A stretch of 64,000 nucleotides of DNA from positions 54,833,411 to 54,897,410 of the forward strand of contig OW203762.1 of NCBI GenBank assembly GCA_934045905.1, given 5' to 3'. A program made the translations under genes and the position numbers. A model generated the notes under the pieces. The model was not told where the DNA came from. It did not search any database and saw nothing but the letters and a program-made list of their open reading frames with translations. The stretch is from Leuctra nigra. Lineage: Eukaryota; Arthropoda; Insecta; Plecoptera; Leuctridae. This document shows, one piece after another, positions 1 to 8,512 of this stretch (position 1 is the first letter of the stretch; every line of letters starts with the position of its first letter).

Positions 1-372
1 TCAAAGAGTCGGGGATTGCAATTAACGCTGAGAAGATGCTCTCAGATGCTCAGATGGTCGCCATTCATAGCCGACAGTTTCAAAGTAGAACTCCACTTTA
101 TAGGGTAGAAATAGTCGAGTTGACATTTATTTAGTTTTTTACACAAAATATGCACTGTTACACCGTCACTTGACCACGAAGCACCTACCTAAGAGGTGCT
201 TGTCCGTGGTATGCCGGGGTATCCACACAACAACATGTATGAAATCGTTAAAAAAAAAAAAAAATAAAGAAACTCTGAAACTCCATGAAACACAAAAATA
301 TAAATTGGTAAATAAGAACAATAACATAATATAACAACAAATACACAATCGCAAGACACAATAATCTAAATC
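1..372. other. Flank of the LINE, no gene seen
   Basis: This is AT-rich sequence with one notable stem at 173-210 (ACCACG and AGCACCT arms paired with AGGTGCT and CGTGGT) and a run of A at 250-264. No coding signal is evident. Confidence 0.6.
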
Positions 373-457
373 ATAATAATAATAATCTTCCTCCCGGTTC
401 CAAGAGTTGGGTCGGGGGGTGGCGAGGCCACCATTTACTAGGGCCCGGACTCCTAAG

Positions 458-1824
458 CTAGCTGGCCAGGCTTGGCTCTTCCTCTTCGTTCTTCTTCTCT
501 ACCAGTTTTTTCCACTTCTTCCTGTCTTCCCACCACCTTCCTTCTTCCACTTCTTCCCACTTCTCCAGTCTCTCTTGTACATCTTCTGCTACCAGCTCTC
601 TCCACTTTTCCCTCGGTCTTCCCACTCTCCTTTTATCACTTCTCGCAGCTTCGAACTCCCGACGCGGTATTCTCTCCCTCTGCATTCTCTTCATGTGGCC
701 AAACCACCGTAGCCGCTCTCTCCCCATTTTAAATGCCAACCTCTCTACCTTCAAGTCTCCTCTAATCTTTTCACTCCTGATCTTGTCCATCTTAGTTACT
801 CCTTGTATGCTTCGTAAAAACTTCATTTCTGCTGCCTGCAACTGGCTCTCCTCCTTTCCTCCGATCGCCCACGTTACGGAACCGTAGGTGAGTATTGGCA
901 GGAAATAGCTTTTGAAAAGGAGTATCTTGCATTTCTGGGGGAACTGCTCATTCCAAAGAAGTTTCCTGACTAACTGGAAAAATGTGTTAGCCTGTTGCAC
1001 TCTTGATGTTATCTCTCTTCCTATTTTTCCATCCTTAGTTAGCCAGCTCCCCAGATACTTAAACTCTCCTCTCTCCGCCAGTTCCAAGCCCCGTAGCCTG
1101 ATCTTCACATTTCTTGTTGCCTTCCTCTCCATTACTAGTGTCTCACTCTTTTCCTGACTTATTCGCATACCGTATTCTTCAGTCATCTGGCTCCATCTAT
1201 CAATCTTTTCTTGAACACATTCGCTGGTTTCTCCCCACACTACGATATCATCTGCATATACCAGTGTATTCGTCTCCTGGTCTTCGCTTGGTTCTACTTT
1301 TCTCAGCAGCTCGTCCATGACAATGACAAATAGTGTTGGGGAAAGAACGCTGCCCTGTCGAAGTCCTTCCTTCACCTCAAACCATCCTGTCTTCCCCTCC
1401 ACTGTTTGTACACAGCTCTCGTTCTTCTCATATGTGCTCTTGATTCTCTCAATCAGACCCAATCCCACCCCCTTCCGCTTCAGACATTCCCATACTTTCT
1501 TCCTTGGTAGGCGATCGTAGGCCTTTTCCAAGTCTAGAAAAACCATGTACAGTTTTTCTCCACTCTCCCACTTTCTCTCCATGACTTGTCGGATAGTGAA
1601 TATTGGATCAATGGTTGATCTACCTGGCCTGAACCCATATTGTTCCTCCCTGAGCTTTTCCTCTACTACTTCTTTCAGTCTAAATTCCACCACTTTTTCG
1701 AATACTTTGGCACATTGACACATCAAAGTAATTCCCCTGTAGTTGCTGCACTTCTTCCTGTCACCCTTTTTGTAGATTGGTACAATCACTCCCTTTCTCC
1801 AATCGTCCGGTATGGTCCTCTGTT
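458..1824 (-). pseudogene. LINE ORF2, reverse transcriptase and C-terminal region
   Basis: This reverse transcriptase reading frame is open from about 1824 to a stop at 458. Counting from the first Met at 1789, NYRGITL is at 16-22, QYGFRPGRST at 50-59, motif A FLDLEKAYD at 84-92 (catalytic Asp86), motif B GLRQGSVLSPTLF at 142-154, and motif C YADD at 178-181, followed by GMRISQEKSE and FKYLGSWLTKDG. The C-terminal part has ILTYGSVTWA, ERLRWFGHMKRM and GRPREKW, the tail typical of insect 'endonuclease-reverse transcriptase' annotations. All catalytic residues are present, but the frame is fused out of phase to a truncated endonuclease and lacks the endonuclease C-terminus and linker (roughly 1 kb by comparison with the usual length). 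Most of the domain therefore reads intact although the gene is broken. Confidence 0.85.
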
Positions 1825-2129
1825 TCCATTACCACAAACCCCACTCCATTCCTCCCTTCAGCCCCCCCTGACCAGAATAGTTTATATCCTCCTCTGCACT
1901 CTTTCTCCCCCACTCCCTTCCATTTTGTTTCACTCATACCCAATAACTCTATTTTTCTTTCTTCCATCATGTCTATTATCTCTTCAATTTTTCCATTTAA
2001 TGTCACAATGTTCAGTGTACCTATTTTGACAACATTGCCCTTCCTCACCTTTCTTACAGGTCGGTTGCGTCCAATCCCCTTACCTCCTGTCTCTCCCACT
2101 CTGCCGGCCCCTATTTTTTCTTTCTCCAC
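1761..2129 (-). pseudogene. LINE ORF2, N-terminal endonuclease fragment
   Basis: This is the start of the apurinic-like (EEP-family) endonuclease domain that nicks target DNA in non-LTR elements. It contains VKIGTLNIVTLNGKIEEI, then ERKIELLGMSETKWKGVG (the conserved SETKW block with catalytic Glu) and GRNGVGFVV. The domain stops near 1825, after which the frame reads nonsense to a TGA at 1761. The later conserved endonuclease blocks (GDFN and SDH) are absent. The frame opens at or before 2129 and overlaps the end of ORF1 in the -1 frame; no ATG is present in the overlap (the first in-frame triplet there is GTG), so translation would need reinitiation or frameshifting. Confidence 0.8.
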
Positions 2130-3814
2130 ACCACCAGACTCCGAAAACCCACTGCCATTCGCCCATCCACCTTTTCTTCAACAGTCTTTCGCAAATTAGC
2201 TCCAATCCTTTCGTGCCACTCCCATCTCCTATCTTCCCTTCTTGGCCTCTTTCCAATGACGTGCCACACTCCATTCTCCTGGCACACGTCCCTCCGGGTA
2301 TTATTTACCTCTCTGGGCCATATTCCCTGGTGTGTCAGCATACCAGACAAGAAGAGTTTGGTGTCTGGTCCAAACTTTTCCTTTGCTGCATTAATCAGTT
2401 GCCTGGTATCTTGCTCTATCTCATCCCTGCTCTTCCCATCCCTGAGGTCCCTGTTCCCCACAAACAGCATGACACTGTCTGTAGTGTCCCGGATGACATA
2501 TCTCCCTATTTCCTCTGCCAAGCTTTTCGTTCCAACTCCGGGGAAGGCATCTGCACGGAAACCCTCTTGCCCGCAGAAGCCTGTCCCTGTCCCTCCACTG
2601 AAGTCCCCGATCAGCAGGGCTTTGATTCCACTGCACCTAGGCTCCCCCGGTGATGCCTCCAGTTGCGGGTTATCTTCAAGCTCCCGTGTGGCATCAACTC
2701 GTTGACTCAGAAGCAGAGGTTGCACTTCCACCGCTTGTGGTCGCCGAAATAGACAAAGTGGTTGGTGCAGGTGCGGCCCGCGCGACACCGCACGATCGAA
2801 TGGCACTGGATGACCGCCAGGTGATTGAGATCCTTGAACTGATGAATCAGGTCCCCGAGGGGCAGCCTGGACTTCCGCAGGAGCGCGCTCGTCTCCGGGA
2901 TCTTCGTCAGCGTACACCGGAATATCAGGATCTTTCTCCGCTACTACCAATTCCTGGTCTCCCTCAATTTCAGCTTCCTTTTCTTTTTCTTTTACCAGTG
3001 GCCCCACTTCTTCTTCGCTAGCTTGATGATTCTGCTTACCCTCTGTTTCGTTCAATATCTCATCTTCCTGATGTTCGCTTCCTATTTCCTGTCGCACCAC
3101 TTCCTCATCATTTGTTTGATCTTCCGTTGTTTCACTGACCTTTTCCTTCTGTAACCCTTTTAGCTTCTGTTCTTCTTGCTGATCACACTCTTTTTCTGGC
3201 CACAAAACTTCTTCTCTTTCTTTATGCATAACCTCTTTTGTCATTCCCTGCTTCTTCTTCAGATCCTCAATCTTCCTTTCCATTTCCACCATCCTCCCAT
3301 TCATCCACATGAATGTTGCAACCATTCCTTTTACAACTTCCGACTTTAGGACTGTCCTTCTCTTTCTTCCCATTCTACTTTTCTCTCTCCCTTCCTCTTC
3401 CTCGTACTTTATTTGTTCCAAAATCCAGTTCACAAGTTTTTCTGTTTGGTTCTTCTTCTTTTTCACCATTTTGCCTGTGGGAGACTTGATCCTGCCTACA
3501 CTACCCTCACTGCCCTCACTGTTACTATCTTTGTGTGCCTTCCTTCCAATGTCAACTGCAGGTAAATTCACTTCTTGCTCTTTGCAGCTGGTACCCTTAA
3601 CCCCACTTTTACAGCTGCTGCACACCCACTCACTGTTACTTCCGGCTTTATACTTCTTCTTGTTTTGCCCCACGCATGGAAAATGGTACCATATACCACA
3701 GCCCTCACACTTTAACCCAGTATGCACCCCTATCTCACATACTGGGCATTTGACACTACTTGTAACCACATCCTTCCTTCCTCTAACTGATTTGCCAACT
3801 TCTACTGCCGCCAT
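2111..3814 (-). CDS. LINE ORF1 protein: PHD finger, charged coil, SGNH-esterase-like domain
   Basis: This is a 567-codon open frame with ATG at 3814 in good context (ATCAAGATGGCGG). Residues 23-68 form a PHD-type zinc finger with Cys23, Cys26, Cys36, Cys39, His44, Cys47, Cys65 and Cys68. Residues ~85-290 are highly charged and Lys/Glu-rich, probably a coiled coil. Residues ~299-373 are translated from a captured Sec24 fragment in the wrong frame and have no native character. Residues ~395-545 resemble the SGNH/GDSL esterase domain of CR1-type ORF1 proteins: a KALLIGD strand, a DAFPGVGTKSL block and LFVGNRDL at the GxND position. The expected GDS nucleophile reads GDFSGG and no clear D-x-x-H is seen near the end, so esterase activity is doubtful. 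The role in such elements is RNA binding and particle formation. The stop overlaps the ORF2 frame by about 20 bases. Confidence 0.85.
   Translation of the reverse strand: MAAVEVGKSVRGRKDVVTSSVKCPVCEIGVHTGLKCEGCGIWYHFPCVGQNKKKYKAGSNSEWVCSSCKSGVKGTSCKEQEVNLPAVDIGRKAHKDSNSEGSEGSVGRIKSPTGKMVKKKKNQTEKLVNWILEQIKYEEEEGREKSRMGRKRRTVLKSEVVKGMVATFMWMNGRMVEMERKIEDLKKKQGMTKEVMHKEREEVLWPEKECDQQEEQKLKGLQKEKVSETTEDQTNDEEVVRQEIGSEHQEDEILNETEGKQNHQASEEEVGPLVKEKEKEAEIEGDQELVVAEKDPDIPVYADEDPGDERAPAEVQAAPRGPDSSVQGSQSPGGHPVPFDRAVSRGPHLHQPLCLFRRPQAVEVQPLLLSQRVDATRELEDNPQLEASPGEPRCSGIKALLIGDFSGGTGTGFCGQEGFRADAFPGVGTKSLAEEIGRYVIRDTTDSVMLFVGNRDLRDGKSRDEIEQDTRQLINAAKEKFGPDTKLFLSGMLTHQGIWPREVNNTRRDVCQENGVWHVIGKRPRREDRRWEWHERIGANLRKTVEEKVDGRMAVGFRSLVVWRKKK
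2695..2931 (-). pseudogene. Captured fragment of COPII coat protein Sec24
   Basis: Translated on the minus strand in the frame whose codons start at 2919, this stretch reads as Sec24: RCTLTKIPETSALL, KSRLPLGDLIHQFKDLNHL, VIQCHSIVRCRAGRT, NHFVYFGDHKRWKCNLCF, then an in-frame TGA, then VNEL. In Sec24A/B proteins the same order is found just before and through the zinc-finger region, ending RWKCNLC-x-x-VNE. Sec24 is the cargo-binding subunit of the COPII vesicle coat. Damage seen: the second zinc Cys is Gly, the usual Tyr of RTY is Cys, a stop (TGA, possibly from CGA) replaces the residue after the last Cys pair, and about two bases are missing near 2920, where the preceding PDI residues are in the ORF1 frame. 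It lies wholly inside LINE ORF1, one frame away from it, and is visibly richer in GC than its flanks. Confidence 0.85.
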
Positions 3815-3999
3815 CTTGATTTTTTTGATTTTTTTTAAATCATAATATTGATACTAATTACCAAATTGAAGACAAATACAGAATAAATCATAAACGGAGG
3901 AAGGATCATCAAAACATATCGTATGCGAAAAAATTATGGTAGGTACCTAATAATAATAATAATAATACTAAAGAAAATGATTCGCTATACTTCAAGATT

Positions 4000-4270
4000 C
4001 TTGAGTCGAGCTCATAAACCAGCTAATTCTGTCTTCTTCTAATCATAGTTATAATGGTGACACGAGTCATTGTGTAAGAGAATATTTCAATATAACTTTA
4101 TTTGTTGACATAAGTCAAATGACAATCGATATAGCTTGATTACATAATTCCAAAAGTGTACAACGCAAGATCTGGAACGTGGACTTCCGCCCTTCTCCCT
4201 CTGAGGTACAGATATCATGCGCCAAGTTCTCTGTGCACATTAATGTTGAGTTAACAAACCATTTCCACGG
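4000..4270 (+). repeat. Dispersed repeat family S, copy 1
   Basis: It is homologous to 15590-15840 and more weakly to 7290-7440. Shared landmarks in order are GATTCTTGAG, GAGCTCA-AAACCA, AATTCTG, a GTCAAATGACAAT/GTCGAATAGCAAT block, TTGATTACATAATTCCAAAA, GTACAACGCAAGATC, and CCTTCTCCCTCTGAGGTACAG. Its length of about 250-270 bp fits a SINE or a non-autonomous element, but no A/B box or clear terminal repeat was recognised. Confidence 0.6.
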
Positions 4271-7200
4271 ATTGCGAACTCCAATCGCTGGAACTGCAGG
4301 GAGAATTGATTTCAATTTTGTATTTTTACTCTATTCATTAATAAAACTATTGTTAAATTACGTGTATGTTATTCGTTTGTCTAAATAATAGTTATGAAAA
4401 TAATATTTATGAAAAAAACATATCCCTGTGGGCTTTCAAAATGTCATGGCTTAAAAATACAATCTAGTTTCAGTTAGAAACCCGGAAGCTTGGCTCTTCA
4501 TTAAAACATGGTTGCCATGACAAAATCTGTGCTTACCGGAAACAATAAACAGAACAGCAGGTCACCCTCTCACAATAGTTGTGTTTGTTAGGGTGAAATA
4601 ACGATATGATACACAATAAATCCATATCTACCCACCAGCCACGCCATGGTAACACCCTACCTAATGTAGAGCTGACCATCAGAATCAGTTAACAAGTCCT
4701 GTGGAAACACATCAAGTGCGAGGACATATTATTCGCTGTAATATGTTGAAGAGAGGCGAGTATTCGGCCAGTGTGTGTCGACTTTGGCATTCCCGCCACG
4801 AGCCGGGGATCTGGCGGCATGTGTGATCTGGGACTAAAGTGCGCTCATTATGCTGTCACAAGCCCGCGGAGCAGGAGACGGAAGGAAAGGTGACAACCTT
4901 GGAAAGAGATGAAAGAGGGTAGAGAAAGGATGCGTGGGCGATGGTTAGTTATACAAATAGGCCGATAAATGAGGTATATTGTGAATACAAAGTGATGGCG
5001 AAGGTATACTGCCGTCGTTTGCTTGGGATAGAGGCAAAGCGGATAGCATTTTTCTTTTTTACCAGGGAAAGTTGGAATTAATAAATCTCTTGCAGGAGAG
5101 AACGATTTCGGAGGAAAATGCTGCGGATAGCAAACTATTCCTCCTTAGAACTTGGTGAAAGCGGAACAGCAAAACTAAACTTCGGAATTATTTGCAAATT
5201 CTTTCTATCCAAATCTATCGTAGATCGTTTTCAGCAGGATATGAAAGTCCTTAAATAGTAGCATGTAAAATTGTCGACAGTTGGTGGCTTTTTATGATCG
5301 GGCTCACTTTTCGCGATAAAGAATGGAAAGTTTTAAAATCGTGAATTTTATTGAGTGAGTAAGCGAAATCGACAAAATGCTCGAGATGGAATGGTAAAGG
5401 GTGCGAGGAATGCGATTAGAATTGAGAAGGTGGGACAGAACGTAACGTGTGATAGGAAAGGAAAATAGAAAAGGAAAAAGATTTTGGTTGTCGACACACA
5501 GATTACTAAACATAGGGTGGCACAAAAGAAACGCCAAAAGTCGTTCCCCAGTCATCGAGGCTCGGAGTTAAAAACTCGGCTTCCACTGAAATCTCATCGA
5601 TGTCTTGACAGGAGTCGGTCTGGAGAATCAGTAGTCCTCGATGAAGGGGTGAGAGAAGTCACGGCGAGAAGATTGAAGGCAATATCCGACGATATTAAAG
5701 TAGCTTCTAAGAGGTTTGATACCCTTCCACAGTCACTTCCATCCCTCCTTTTCAGTAACACTAACACTTGGACTTGTACGTGATGGCATTAACGCACTAT
5801 TTCGACGACGCCCGGCGTCCCGACGCTCTATGATTGTCAGAACGACGCCCGGGCTGGTGGTACGAGAATCACGCGGTGCAGTTAAATGAACATAAACTCG
5901 GAACATTCTTATGATGACACATAATAAGAAAATAAAAACAGCGATAACGTGTAAGACTCGTAACGATCCCGTTTTGAAGCAGTTGAGCCAACATAACACT
6001 TATCCACTGTTCTTCACTTTTATTAGATGCGTCATACAGCTTTGATTTCGTGAAACATAAAATATTATGTATTCTGAGCATCAGAAAGGTAATCGAGTGG
6101 ATATTTTGTTCAAGTTTCATACCTACAGTCAACCAGAACACAGAAGACAACCACAGATTCAAAACGTGAATTTGATTTAGGTATAGTTGTTGTTTGCTAT
6201 TCCAAGCAACTTGTGTTGACATAACTTAGGTTTCCGCTGCACAGTACAGAGTGTCTGAATGTAATATGTCCGTGGCGCGAGCATTGCGACCCCCTCTTGT
6301 CCCGGCTGCATCGGCAAGCAGACGTCCTCTATCACGGCCTGTGAGACTTTTCCGATAGAAATCCAGAGCCTCCGAGATGTAGGCAGGAACTAAGTGGCAA
6401 CCAAGGAAGCGCATAAGCAAACATTTTCTTAGGCACACCGCGAGCCGGATAGACGAATCGAATGGAGACAAGAAATGTTATTCAGCAACGACACCAGGGA
6501 GACAAGAGGAGAGCAGTTGAGAGAAATCACTTTCCGCGGGGTGTCTTAAAGGCTTACATTTCCTTATGAGTAACTTTAGTATGAAATACAAGACGAACTT
6601 GTTGTAAACATAAAAATAAATCTGTTGATTTTCAATCCAAGTTGAAAAGAATCCGAAGCCCTGGAGGAACAATATTCTCGTGCATGAATTGAATTGAAAC
6701 GCGAACTTCTCTTGGCCCACTTCCGCCATTTCGCTCCGTTTGCTCGGCAGTCTGTTTCTCGGAGTAAACTTCTTCTCTCTTCCACTCCACGCGATATCCC
6801 TAATCGCTCACAATTTGTCTCAAACCGGCGTCCATTACAGGTGATCCAGATAATCCGCCATTGACGCGAACAATGAAAACAAACGACGTGCGGTAAATTT
6901 GCATTATGTACTTTTCTACTTTAAAAAACACGGAGGAGCAATTTTTTGTTAAGTTCTCACGCATTCTCCCCCACAGAAGATGTGTTCAAAAGAATAAATT
7001 TTCATTCATTCACGGCGGGCTACATTCGTTTTATGGAATATCGCCAAGCTTGAGCTTGATCTACTTTATCGCCCACAACGTCACTTCTTTCAATAGAAAT
7101 ACGCTGTATGTTATAAAGAACGAGCCTAAACAAAACATCCATTCAAACACATTTAAAATTAAACCTTTCCTCATCTTATTGAGAACGAAGGTAATTATTA

Positions 7201-7289
7201 ATTCTGTACCTCAGACTTCAATGGTTCTTGAAACTCACTTCTCGTTCTCAGCATTTGTAATGTTACGTAACACTACTAAGTCATTTGTA

Positions 7290-7440
7290 AGTTGTTGACT
7301 TCAGCCATATTGCATTTGAAGGAACTTGATTACAAAAGTGGTGCAACGGAAAATCGAGAAAATGGATTTCAGGCCTTCTGACTTTATTTACCTGCCTTTG
7401 CTTCTACCTCCGAGCTACAGAAATTAACTTGCAAATTCAT
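7290..7440 (+). repeat. Dispersed repeat family S, partial copy 2
   Basis: It shares TTGATTACAAAAGTGGTGCA, AAAATCGAGAAAATGGA and CAGGCCTTCT with the copies at 4000 and 15590. Only the 3' part is recognisable. Confidence 0.55.
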
Positions 7441-8093
7441 ATTTTAAAACAGTATACAAATACGCAACGTAACACAATACAATCGCGGTCTTGAATAAGT
7501 TCGCTTCCATTATCATCATGCACCTCAAAGATAAACAACCCCATCGAACTCATTGCCCACGCTTGTTGTTACTGTCTCGATTTCACCGTTCTGTTAGACA
7601 ATACTCGACTGACTAATGGAGATCGAAATTCACACATGCCTCAGGTAATAATCCTTAATTAAAATTGAAGTCATGAACCGGGAGACGGGATTAGTGCGAA
7701 TTGGTTTGTATAATTCCGCCCCGGAGTGTTATTTGAGTTATCTCCCTGTTCGAACAGTCCTGCAGTGTTCCCGAGAAGTAAATGAGATCACATCTGCATA
7801 ACAATAGGAGGACAATTTCAAATACTAAGATTGGACGCAATTTGAGCTGAATGGGTTTGAACTGCACAGTTGCGGGTATGATGGGATGTATAGGGACGGC
7901 GAACATGTTCCATCTACAAGCAATTAATTAAATTACTTCAGATTAATTACCCTTCTTATTGAGGTAATTACAAACATAAGTTGCTACTGTAAAAGTACTT
8001 ATCCATTGTCAGTCCTCCCTCGACATATTGTAATTAAAGTGAGATTGTCAGCTATCATTATGAAGTCCGCACACTGAGATTTCCGTACTGGAT

Positions 8094-8512
8094 ACTTGCA
8101 CAGTACAACCTACTTGCACAGTACAACCTACTTGCAAAGTACAACCTACTTGCACAGTACAACCTACTTGCACAGTACAACCTACTTGCACAGTACAACC
8201 TACTTGCACAGTACAACCTACTTGCACAGTACAACCTACTTGCACAGTACAACCTACTTGCAAAGTACAACCTACTTGCACAGTACAACCTACTTGCACA
8301 GTACAACCTACTTGCACAGTACAACCTACTTGCACAGTACAACCTACTTGCACAGTACAACCTACTTGCACAGTACAACCTACTTACACAGTACAACCTA
8401 CTTGCACAGTACAACCTACTTGCACAGTACAACCTACTTGCACAGTACAACCTACTTACACAGTACAACCTACTTGCACAATGCACAGTACAACCTACTT
8501 GCGGTACAACCT
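8094..8512. repeat. 18-bp minisatellite, about 23 copies
   Basis: The unit is ACTTGCACAGTACAACCT, nearly perfect. Variants are TTGCAAAG (two units) and TTACAC (two units), plus an irregular last stretch (8478-8512). Because 18 is a multiple of 3, long open frames run through it: HSTTYL repeats on plus, VQVGCT and CASRLY repeats on minus. These frames follow from the repeat and are not evidence of a gene. Confidence 0.97.

Larger units (their letters stand above)
373..3950 (-). mobile_element. CR1/Jockey-like LINE, internally deleted copy
   Basis: This is a non-LTR retrotransposon on the minus strand, in the same orientation as the Sidestep-like gene whose intron or 3' region it occupies. From 5' to 3' it has a short AT-rich leader (about 3950-3815), ORF1 with PHD and SGNH-esterase-like domains, an ORF2 endonuclease fragment, an ORF2 reverse transcriptase, a 3' UTR of roughly 70 bp, and a tail of ATT repeats near 373-390. 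The PHD plus esterase ORF1 and the microsatellite tail fit the CR1/L2/Daphne-type clades; clade assignment needs a tree. A second AAT-rich tract at 3951-3967 marks the probable 5' boundary and may be target-site sequence. ORF2 is disrupted, so the copy cannot mobilise itself. Ends are approximate. Confidence 0.85.

Noticed and set aside
407..3845. Several plus-strand open frames opposite the LINE
   Set aside because: Antisense shadows of ORF1, the Sec24 fragment and the reverse transcriptase; Ser/Leu/Pro-rich as expected from reverse reading.
8094..8512. CRISPR-like array
   Set aside because: Units are contiguous with no unique spacers, and the DNA is eukaryotic. The same applies to the other tandem arrays.
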